NCBI GenBank assembly: GCA_013377005.1
Contig: JACABE010000001.1
Span: 87,307 to 151,306, forward strand
Reading direction: 5' to 3'
DNA length: 64,000 bases
Source of the DNA: Bacteroidota bacterium
GTDB taxonomy: Bacteria > Bacteroidota > Bacteroidia > Bacteroidales > JACABE01
Part shown: in pieces, positions 56,401 through 64,000 of the stretch
How positions within the stretch are numbered: position 1 is the first letter of the stretch
Layout of the letters: each line of letters starts with the position of its first letter
Notes under the pieces: generated by a model
The model's database searches: none
Told to the model about the DNA's origin: nothing
Seen by the model: only the letters and a program-made list of their open reading frames with translations
Made by a program: the position numbers and the translations under genes

Positions 56401-56672
56401 ATGATATTTTTACCTCCGATTTTTACTTCCTGGGATTTCATTCCAACAAAAGTAAATACCAAAATATCCGATTTTTCAGGAACAGTTAAACGGTATTTCC
56501 CATCAATATCTGAGGTAGTACCATGTAAAGTTCCTTTCACAACAATCTGGACTCCGGGAATCCCGGTTCCATCGTCAGCACCTGTTACCTTTCCTGTGAT
56601 AACTTTTTGTGCTTGAATTACTTGAAATCCCATTAGTAACAGGGATACAAGTAGAAATGTAATTTTTCTCAT
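53496..56672 (-). CDS. SusC/RagA-family TonB-linked outer-membrane transporter
   Basis: A 1058-aa protein: signal peptide (to about 21), CarboxypepD-reg-like domain (about 25-100; ITGKVTGADDGTGIPGVQIV), plug with VVDGVPINNSSIG and the SusC-type DPDDIESISFLKGSSATILYG segment, and a large barrel ending in SIGASLRFTF. Imports oligomeric nutrients or peptides with its SusD partner, driven by TonB. First gene of the four-gene locus; its promoter must lie in the long gap upstream. Confidence 0.95.
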   Translation of the reverse strand: MRKITFLLVSLLLMGFQVIQAQKVITGKVTGADDGTGIPGVQIVVKGTLHGTTSDIDGKYRLTVPEKSDILVFTFVGMKSQEVKIGGKNIIDVVMVSDVMNLDAVVVTAIGIKKAEKNLGYSATQINSDEIMKSRDRSPMNALQGKVAGVNISTASSSPGASTRVISRGFSSLTGSNQALYVVDGVPINNSSIGSTDLNGGTDFGNRGNDINPDDIESISFLKGSSATILYGSRAANGVIVITTKKGKDQVRTTKKKGADVTFTSTFFTETPLRLPTYQNEFGEGFNGKPDVIENTSWGPKFDGVNRVWGHVVNNQQQIKPYVALPNNVRDFFDVGTSFDNSISIANSSEKSSYFFSYSNINADGIFPTDADSYKRNTLSLRGTAKLDNNFTSSGSISYVKKKSKFVPTGQDQSVYDNIMQTPRDISIVDQEDYNNKWYNLDNYYNGYAANPYYVLNEHGNDFNEDRVFGNIGLDYKFNDWMNASWKVGSDVANSQLKEWRAITNYVRNDYSDDPGRVTEQTYYNREFNSDLILNVNHSINQDIEFSGLLGWNVNQRNTKTLSTEVIGLNIPYFYNLSNSSATPSVAEATMMRRLYGIYLSADFNYKKYLNLQLNARNDWSSTLPEANRSFFYPGVNASFVFTEFYPEITNIIPFGKVRMGWAQVGNDANPYLIFNSFTQANYADGYRGLDWPLGGINALTVGNTIGNPNLKPEITSEFEIGTDLRFLNNRIGIDFTYYNKITTDLIYPVPLAYSSGYKYQTMNLGKISNKGVEILIKGTPLKNANFKWEISVNFSKNYNKLEELNAELTKVDLGGTSSIGFVAVPGQPLGMYEGAVALTDPQGHIVVDGSGLPVANPVNQILGSSQYDWMAGISNNLSYKNLSLSFSFDIRQGGLMYSRTKEMMYFAGTAPATTYNDRQPFIIPNSVQAIYDANGAITGYTENTVAISHESATLYQYYDQKRGAGNFSREWLIDKSFIKLREVVLTYTFPKKWLAKTPFGDASFSIIGRNLLLFTPEDNKFIDPELTTFGNDLNADYGEYSAAPTTRSIGASLRFTF

Positions 56673-58583
<1,911 letters not shown>

Positions 58584-58599
58584 GTTTTGTCAAGAACAT

Positions 58600-58637
58600 A
58601 AAAGAGAGGCTGCTACTTAGGTTTCAGCCTCTCTTTT
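58600..58637 (+). terminator. Terminator after gapA
   Basis: A 13-bp perfect stem (58600-58612 with 58625-58637) ending in a T-run. Confidence 0.85.
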
Positions 58638-58715
58638 CATATAGTATAACTTTTTTTTCATAAAGCTATACAATAACAAAAAACCATTATCGTTTAAAAT
58701 TACCGAAATAATAAG

Positions 58716-58723
58716 TAAATTTG
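58716..58723 (+). promoter_or_regulatory. -7 element TAAATTTG for dxs
   Basis: Matches TAnnTTTG, 27 bp ahead of the dxs start. Confidence 0.5.
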
Positions 58724-58750
58724 CATTCTTGTTTCATATTTTTATAAAAA

Positions 58751-60658
58751 ATGGTTGCTGAACCCGGGAAACTATTATCACTAATAAATTACCCTTCTGA
58801 TTTAAAAAAATTAGATAAAGATCAATTGCCTCAACTTTGCGAAGAGTTAAGGCGGTTTATCATTGATTCGGTATCCTATAATCCGGGTCATTTAGGATCA
58901 AGCCTTGGAACCGTTGAATTAACGGTTGCCCTGCATTATATTTTCAATACGCCTTATGATAAACTTATTTGGGATGTAGGACATCAGGCTTATCCTCATA
59001 AAATACTTACGGGAAGGAAAGATATTTTTAATACCAATCGCATGTATCAAGGTATTAGTGGTTTTCCAAAAATGAGTGAAAGTGAATACGATTCTTTTGG
59101 AGTTGGGCATTCATCTACATCTATTTCAGCAGCCTTAGGTATGGCAGTGGCATCTGCGCTTAAAAATGAAAACAACAGACAACATGTAGCTATTATAGGA
59201 GATGGCTCAATGACTGCAGGAATGTCGTTTGAAGCTCTGAATCATGCTGGTGTAGCGAAAAGCAATTTACTTGTGATTTTAAACGATAATGGTATCGCCA
59301 TTGATAAGAATGTGGGAGCTTTGAGTGAGTATCTTACAAAAATAACCACCTCAAAATCATATAATCGTTTTAAAGAGAAGATATGGTATTTCATGGGTGG
59401 GGGTAGTCCTTATGGTAAAAGTTCACGAGCAGTTGTAAGACAATTAGGAAGTGCAGTAAAATCAACATTATTACGAAAAAGCAATCTATTTGAATCATTA
59501 AATTTCAGATATTTTGGTCCGGTTGATGGACATGATGTAATAAGACTTGCCAAATTATTGAAAGACCTAAAAGAAATTCCAGGTCCTAAAATATTGCATA
59601 TAATTACAAAGAAAGGGAAAGGACTTGAAAAAGCAGAACAAGATCCTATTAAATACCATGCTCCTGGAACTTTCGACAGAAAAACAGGTGAAATTATTAA
59701 AACAGAATGTACTGATAGATTGGCTCCCAAATACCAGACTGTTTTTGGCAGAACAATTATTGAATTGGCTCAAGCTAATGATAAGATAATAGGAATAACT
59801 CCTGCTATGCCAACGGGTTGTTCCTTAAATCTGATGATGGAAAAGATGCCGGATAGGGCGTTTGATGTTGGTATTGCCGAACAGCATGCTGTTACTTTTT
59901 CTGCAGGAATGGCTGTGCAAGGAATGATTCCTTTTTGTAATATTTATTCATCGTTTATGCAACGTGCTTTTGACCAAGTAATACATGATGTTGCTCTTCA
60001 AAAGCTGAATGTTGTTTTTTGCCTTGATAGAGGTGGTTTGGTGGGAGAAGATGGCGCAACGCATCATGGCGTATTTGATTTGGCTTATTTCAGAAGTATT
60101 CCCAATATTACAATTGTTTCACCGCTCAATGAGCAAGAATTACGAAATATGATGTTTACTGCCCAGTTAGAGAATGCAGGATGTTATGTAATTCGTTATC
60201 CAAGAGGCAGAGGTGTTATGTTTGATTGGAAAACTCCATTTGAAAAACTCCAGGTTGGAAAAGCTCAAGTAATAAGAGAAGGAAATGATATTGCTATTAT
60301 TTCTATTGGACATATCGGCAATTCTGCGATTAAGGCAGCAGAATTACTGATAGATGAAAATATTGAAGTAGCAGTTTATGATATGCGTTTTTTAAAACCT
60401 ATTGATGAAGATATGTTGCATCAGATTTTTAAAAAACATTCAAAAATTATTACGTTAGAGGATGGAGTAATCATTGGTGGGCTTGGTAGTGCCGTGATGG
60501 AATTTGCAGCCGACCATCATTATTCCAATACTGCAATTAAAAGATTAGGCGTTCCTGATAAGTTTATTGAACAAGGCAGTATTGCTGAATTACAAGCCGA
60601 ATGTGGCTTTGATTTAAATAGCATTATTAAAACTATTAAGGAAATGCTTACTAAATAA
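58751..60658 (+). CDS. dxs: 1-deoxy-D-xylulose-5-phosphate synthase
   Basis: A 635-aa thiamine diphosphate enzyme. N-terminal domain with WDVGHQAYPHKILTGR and the cofactor motif GDGSMTAGMSFEALNHAG; middle transketolase domain with DVGIAEQHAVTFSAG and GLVGEDGATHHG; C-terminal domain ending LGVPDKFIEQG. Condenses pyruvate and glyceraldehyde 3-phosphate, the first step of the MEP isoprenoid pathway. Own promoter and terminator. Confidence 0.97.
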   Translation: MVAEPGKLLSLINYPSDLKKLDKDQLPQLCEELRRFIIDSVSYNPGHLGSSLGTVELTVALHYIFNTPYDKLIWDVGHQAYPHKILTGRKDIFNTNRMYQGISGFPKMSESEYDSFGVGHSSTSISAALGMAVASALKNENNRQHVAIIGDGSMTAGMSFEALNHAGVAKSNLLVILNDNGIAIDKNVGALSEYLTKITTSKSYNRFKEKIWYFMGGGSPYGKSSRAVVRQLGSAVKSTLLRKSNLFESLNFRYFGPVDGHDVIRLAKLLKDLKEIPGPKILHIITKKGKGLEKAEQDPIKYHAPGTFDRKTGEIIKTECTDRLAPKYQTVFGRTIIELAQANDKIIGITPAMPTGCSLNLMMEKMPDRAFDVGIAEQHAVTFSAGMAVQGMIPFCNIYSSFMQRAFDQVIHDVALQKLNVVFCLDRGGLVGEDGATHHGVFDLAYFRSIPNITIVSPLNEQELRNMMFTAQLENAGCYVIRYPRGRGVMFDWKTPFEKLQVGKAQVIREGNDIAIISIGHIGNSAIKAAELLIDENIEVAVYDMRFLKPIDEDMLHQIFKKHSKIITLEDGVIIGGLGSAVMEFAADHHYSNTAIKRLGVPDKFIEQGSIAELQAECGFDLNSIIKTIKEMLTK

Positions 60659-60760
60659 AACTGAGGGGATTTTTTTATTAATTTGAAATATTTCTAATTT
60701 TATCCTTATTAAAACTTTACAAAACCAATTCCAAATTTAAATAAAAGAACTCTTAAAAGC

Positions 60761-60797
60761 ATAAAAAAAGCTTCAGTAATACTGAAGCTTTTTTTAT
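60761..60797. terminator. Bidirectional terminator between dxs and the cytochrome gene
   Basis: A 17-bp perfect stem (60761-60777 with 60781-60797), A-rich on the left and T-rich on the right, between convergent genes. Confidence 0.85.
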
Positions 60798-60825
60798 TAA
60801 AAGACTGTATTTTAATCTCTATGAA

Positions 60826-62169
60826 CTATTTTTTGGAAACAGGATGAGCGTTTAACCAATCAATAGAAGATTGTAGAAGTTTTAAAGCATATTTATAATT
60901 GTGAACGCCTATCGATAACTCACTGTTAATGTAACCATAGTTATATGCAGCACCTAATTCTCCGTAGGTCCATGGACGACCAATCCTTAATGCCCAATCA
61001 GCATCTTTTGCATATTTAAGTATGTTGCCATAAACTACTAAGCCTGTGGAAGTACTAACTGTATTCATGCTTGAACTTGCTGCATAGGTTTTGGTAGAGT
61101 CACTTGGTAAAGGAGTAATGTAAAGTTTACCATTGAAATCGTGAGTATTTAATGCACTATAAGATACAACGCCTGTACCACTAGTGGTTTTCTTAAATAC
61201 TTTTCTTGCTGTAAGTAAATTACCCAATTCAACAAGTTTTGCTGATATTGAAGTCTGAACAGGAGTTAATTTATCGCCACCATGGCAAGCAGTACATTGA
61301 GCTTTGTTAACAATCAAAGTATGACCACCGGTTTTGTCAGTAGCATTATAAGTGTTCATGTGACATGTTGTACATGAAAAACCAGTATGAGCCCATGTTC
61401 TTACATAAGTTACACCAGCATATTCATAACCATTGATACCTGCAAATAAGTTTGATTGGTTTCCATCATGTACAGCAAAACTTCTGCCTGCACGATATTG
61501 AACTGTATCTAAATCATTGTTAGTACTGAGTGTAAATGGGAAATATGGAAGTTGGTCAAATGCAGCATTAAGAACTTTAGGTGTTAATGTAGTATCAGAA
61601 TAAACCAAAGCAGTTTTGCCACGAATTTGGTGACAGTTTACACATAAGTTACTCATTTTCCCAAAATCTGTTGCAGTAAGATTTTTGTTATAATTTAAAT
61701 ATACTGGTTTATTTGTAAACAATACCTGAGATAATGTGTCACCAGATTCAAAATCAAAACCTGTATGTTTATGACAAGTTTGGCAATTAATTCTTGTAGC
61801 ATTCGGCATGTCATTTGTTACAGTAAATTGTCCGCTACCTTGAATTTCTTGAAATCCTTCGCTTGTGTGGCATCTGGCACAAAACTTAGTATTACGGCTA
61901 CTTGAAGTACCCAAGTAATGTTTTGATAAATGGTATTCGGCTATTTTTGTATCGAAATTAGCTACAGTATGACAAACACGACAAGATGAATTAGCATCTT
62001 TACCATTTAAACCATCAACACCGTTTACTCCGTTCAAACCATTTACTCCGTCTTTGCCATTTGCACCGGCAGGACCTACTGCTCCTTCTTTAGTACAGGA
62101 AACAAAAACTAAACATACTGCTGCAATCATCAATGTAGCAGTAAAAAAGATTTTTTGTAATTTTTTCAT
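60826..62169 (-). CDS. Hexahaem cytochrome c lipoprotein with collagen-like stalk
   Basis: A 447-aa protein. SPII signal with lipobox FVSC (Cys25), then ten uninterrupted Gly-X-Y triplets at residues 29-58 (GAV GPA GAN GKD GVN GLN and so on), then a domain with six CxxCH motifs: CRVCH (63-67), CARCH, CQTCH, CVNCH, CTTCH and CTACH. The haem-free C-terminal part ends in helices with IGVHNYKYALKLL. Collagen-like stretches after a lipobox suggest a trimeric rigid stalk holding the cytochrome away from the membrane, probably at the cell surface. An FNR-like box lies 151 bp upstream. A role in electron transfer to or from outside the cell is inference. Confidence 0.88.
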   Translation of the reverse strand: MKKLQKIFFTATLMIAAVCLVFVSCTKEGAVGPAGANGKDGVNGLNGVNGVDGLNGKDANSSCRVCHTVANFDTKIAEYHLSKHYLGTSSSRNTKFCARCHTSEGFQEIQGSGQFTVTNDMPNATRINCQTCHKHTGFDFESGDTLSQVLFTNKPVYLNYNKNLTATDFGKMSNLCVNCHQIRGKTALVYSDTTLTPKVLNAAFDQLPYFPFTLSTNNDLDTVQYRAGRSFAVHDGNQSNLFAGINGYEYAGVTYVRTWAHTGFSCTTCHMNTYNATDKTGGHTLIVNKAQCTACHGGDKLTPVQTSISAKLVELGNLLTARKVFKKTTSGTGVVSYSALNTHDFNGKLYITPLPSDSTKTYAASSSMNTVSTSTGLVVYGNILKYAKDADWALRIGRPWTYGELGAAYNYGYINSELSIGVHNYKYALKLLQSSIDWLNAHPVSKK

Positions 62170-62528
62170 ACATTCATTTTTTTGTTAAAAATATTTTTTA
62201 TTATCACAAGTTTTACAACTTCAATAAATCAAAACAAATGTAGAAAATATATGAATATGATTGTCTGTGCTTAAAGCTGATTTAAATTGACAATACAGTG
62301 TAAATTAATCATATTGGCATTGACAAATATCAACGCAAATACTTTAAAAGCATTAATATCAGCAATTTAAAAATTAATTAAAAACATCTTTAAATTTATC
62401 ACAATTATTTCTTATAAGGAAAACACGAAGCGAAGCCTTACAAACCCCCTTTGTGTTCGTGAAAAAATCATAAAAAATCATAAAAATATTTAATCAATTT
62501 AGGAGGTAATTTGTGCGTAAGCTTTTTA
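62170..62528. promoter_or_regulatory. Regulatory gap upstream of the collagen-stalk cytochrome gene
   Basis: A 359-bp AT-rich gap between two minus-strand genes. It contains the FNR-like box at 62320-62333 and a short direct repeat of AAAATCATAA units near 62463-62490. No gene and no clear terminator for the upstream gene were seen. Confidence 0.5.
62320..62333. promoter_or_regulatory. FNR-like box TTGAC-AAAT-ATCAA
   Basis: Matches TTGAT-N4-ATCAA at 9 of 10 defined positions, with the same half-sites as the box at 3245-3258. It is 151 bp upstream of the hexahaem lipoprotein start. Confidence 0.58.
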
Positions 62529-63533
62529 TTAAAAAAGATAACTAACCCCTAATACAAAATCAATACCAGATCCATTGGGGCTATAAAGAGCATTGCCAGA
62601 TCCTGGATACTTAATATCACTTGATTTGAATTTATAAGTGACATTATAATATTTAAAACCGTAATTCATTAAAATCTTTTTACTCATATTCATTTCAAAA
62701 TTCAGACAAGCATGAAACCCAGAAACGTTTTCATATTTCCAGGTATCATCCCAGCCCTCAGAAATCTTACTGCTTTTAATTTGCAATATCGGACTCCAAT
62801 AGTAACTATAACCGCCTCCAATTTTAAAACGCATCGTTTCGCCTTTTTTAAAAGGAATTATTAATGAGGGGGTTATAGAAATATAATATCTCTGAAAGGA
62901 TGAGCTCGCATTATCCAGATATGGTATTAACATACTATACTGGTAATTTGCATCTATTGCAATATCTAATAATTTATTAACTTCATATCCATATTTAAGA
63001 CCAATACCATAGCCTCCTCCAAAACTTATACATGATTCGTCGCCATTAGCCATTGCAAACATAATAATTTTTGTAAAACCACCACCTATATTAAAATTTA
63101 AACCGATTCTGTGTTGAGGACGGGAAAAGGAAATTTTATTTTCGCTGATTTCTTTCATTGTACTTTTTTTAATTCTTGAACTTGCCATAGCATTATCAAC
63201 CATTAATATTTCCGGTGAATTAGACCAAAATCCTGTGTTAATTCCTAAGCGTATATAATAAGTCTTAGCTGCTTCTGTATTTATTACAATTCTGTTATTT
63301 GTATCATTGTTGACCGAAATTGAATATTTCCCTGGCAAACAATTATATTGGAAATATGAATTATTCATTAATCTTACAATTAAACTATCGTTTGCATAAA
63401 TCTTATAATTGATTAAAGATCCATAATAACTATTTTCACGAAAAATAATTATTTTACTTGTAAGGGTATCGTTACTAAATGAATAATGAGCACAGCCCAA
63501 AAATAAAAAGAGAATGATAAAAATTTTCTTCAT
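62529..63533 (-). CDS. Exported protein with small N-terminal beta domain and outer-membrane barrel
   Basis: A 334-aa protein: signal peptide (to about 20), an N-terminal domain of about 90 residues resembling DUF2846-like modules (IYANDSLIVRLMNNSYFQY; PGKYSISVNNDTNNRIVIN), then a beta-barrel from about 135 with LNFNIGGGFTKI, GIGLKYGYEVNKLLDIAID and the C-terminal GIDFVLGVSYLF. Lies between two related cytochrome-type genes on the same strand, so it could be a partner barrel for them. That is inference from position only. Confidence 0.78.
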   Translation of the reverse strand: MKKIFIILFLFLGCAHYSFSNDTLTSKIIIFRENSYYGSLINYKIYANDSLIVRLMNNSYFQYNCLPGKYSISVNNDTNNRIVINTEAAKTYYIRLGINTGFWSNSPEILMVDNAMASSRIKKSTMKEISENKISFSRPQHRIGLNFNIGGGFTKIIMFAMANGDESCISFGGGYGIGLKYGYEVNKLLDIAIDANYQYSMLIPYLDNASSSFQRYYISITPSLIIPFKKGETMRFKIGGGYSYYWSPILQIKSSKISEGWDDTWKYENVSGFHACLNFEMNMSKKILMNYGFKYYNVTYKFKSSDIKYPGSGNALYSPNGSGIDFVLGVSYLF

Positions 63534-63618
63534 TTTTATTGATTTAATAAATTGTGTTACAAAATTAAAGATATTTCAATAACAGCAGTTGTTAATTACT
63601 ATATTATGAATTAAATTG

Positions 63619-63652
63619 AAAAAAGGCTGCCTCTTATGAGGCAGCCTTTTTT
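63619..63652 (-). terminator. Terminator after the partial gene at the window end
   Basis: A 15-bp perfect stem (63619-63633 with 63638-63652), GC-rich in the middle and flanked by A- and T-runs, 28 bp after the stop of the minus-strand gene. Confidence 0.85.
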
Positions 63653-63679
63653 ATTAATAAACAATTTCATTAAGCTATA

Positions 63680-64000
63680 TTAAGGTAATATAGCTAATGT
63701 ATTTGTAAGTAATGCATTTGTATATTTATAATTATGAACACCCAAACTATATTCTCTCAAGCATAATTGGAAATTGATAATAGCTCCCATTTGTGCATTG
63801 GTTAAAGAAATTGCAGGTAATGAGTTATTAGTTGTAATTTGAGCAGCAGTGAAGCCAGTAGTTGATGGGTTTTTGAACATAGTTGTATTATATGTACTAC
63901 CAGTAGGATTATTGACTGGATCATAAATATTCAGGTAACCATCATAATGATTAGCTGTAAGACTGTACCATAAATTAGTTGTGGCATCACCATTTCTGTT
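63680..64000 (-). CDS. C-terminal end of a protein related to the hexahaem cytochrome lipoprotein (5'-partial)
   Basis: The minus frame is open from the window edge to the stop at 63680-63682, so the internal ATG at 63880 is not the start. The visible 106 residues end in YSLGVHNYKYTNALLTNTL, matching LSIGVHNYKYALKLLQSSI at the end of the hexahaem lipoprotein. The preceding INFQLCLREY replaces NYGYINSELS. No CxxCH is within the visible part, which is also true of the same region of the related protein. Probably a second multihaem cytochrome. Confidence 0.72.
   Translation of the reverse strand, partial: NRNGDATTNLWYSLTANHYDGYLNIYDPVNNPTGSTYNTTMFKNPSTTGFTAAQITTNNSLPAISLTNAQMGAIINFQLCLREYSLGVHNYKYTNALLTNTLAILP

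Noticed and set aside
51230-56672. SusC/D locus as a polysaccharide utilisation locus
   Set aside because: No glycoside hydrolase, lyase, sulfatase or hybrid sensor is present, so a glycan substrate cannot be claimed.

Overview
The window reads as chromosomal DNA of an AT-rich member of the Bacteroidota, probably an uncultured or anaerobic Bacteroidales-like lineage. Reasons: type IX secretion (T9SS) C-terminal domains, SusC/SusD and TonB-receptor/DUF4249 pairs, many SPII lipoproteins, an S46 dipeptidyl-peptidase, rpsF-rpsR-rplI organisation, and TAnnTTTG-type -7 promoter elements ahead of many genes. No rRNA, tRNA, CRISPR array, prophage or intact insertion sequence was seen.

Layout. 1-2.1 kb: C-terminal part of a giant repeat-bearing T9SS surface protein. 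2.4-10.8 kb: a Crp/Fnr regulator divergent from a cytochrome cluster (monoheme lipoprotein, DUF5777-like beta-barrel, monoheme cytochrome c, then two large proteins that fuse 19 or 16 CxxCH haem sites to a membrane cytochrome b). 11.0-13.1 kb: convergent membrane Fe-S oxidoreductase pair (HdrC/HdrB-like). 13.7-20.1 kb: pheS, cyclophilin, lipoproteins, uvrA. 20.3-28.3 kb: TonB receptor/DUF4249 pair, secreted nuclease-like protein, DUF192 protein, indolepyruvate oxidoreductase iorAB. 28.6-33.5 kb: lipoprotein, T9SS type-B protein, ribosomal proteins S6-S18-L9, an rRNA/tRNA methyltransferase. 33.5-39 kb: minus-strand envelope genes (GH25 lysozyme, beta-barrels, lipoprotein), with an 80-bp leader duplicated ahead of two of them. 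39.4-41.5 kb: S46 peptidase. 41.7-50.3 kb: nine-gene minus-strand acyl-CoA oxidation operon with ETF, interrupted by a four-helix-bundle (S23-type) gene. 50.7-56.7 kb: SusC/SusD locus with two more lipoproteins. 57.6-60.7 kb: gapA and dxs. 60.8-64 kb: a hexahaem lipoprotein with a collagen-like stalk, a beta-barrel protein, and the C-terminal end of a related protein running off the window.

How the parts may work together (inference). Acyl-CoA dehydrogenase and ETF collect electrons from acyl-CoA oxidation. The HdrC/HdrB-like pair resembles a split ETF:menaquinone oxidoreductase. The two CbcL-like cytochrome b/multihaem fusions would oxidise menaquinol and move electrons into the periplasm. 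The beta-barrel with flanking monohaem cytochromes could be a porin-cytochrome type conduit, and the collagen-stalk cytochrome could act at the cell surface. FNR-like palindromes (TTGAT-N4-ATCAA, 13/14 or 14/14 matches) lie ahead of the first cytochrome cluster (two sites), the acyl-CoA operon (perfect match) and the collagen-stalk cytochrome. Together with the Crp/Fnr gene they suggest one anaerobic respiratory regulon. This is the most interesting hypothesis in the window; respiration of an extracellular or insoluble acceptor is possible but not proven by sequence.
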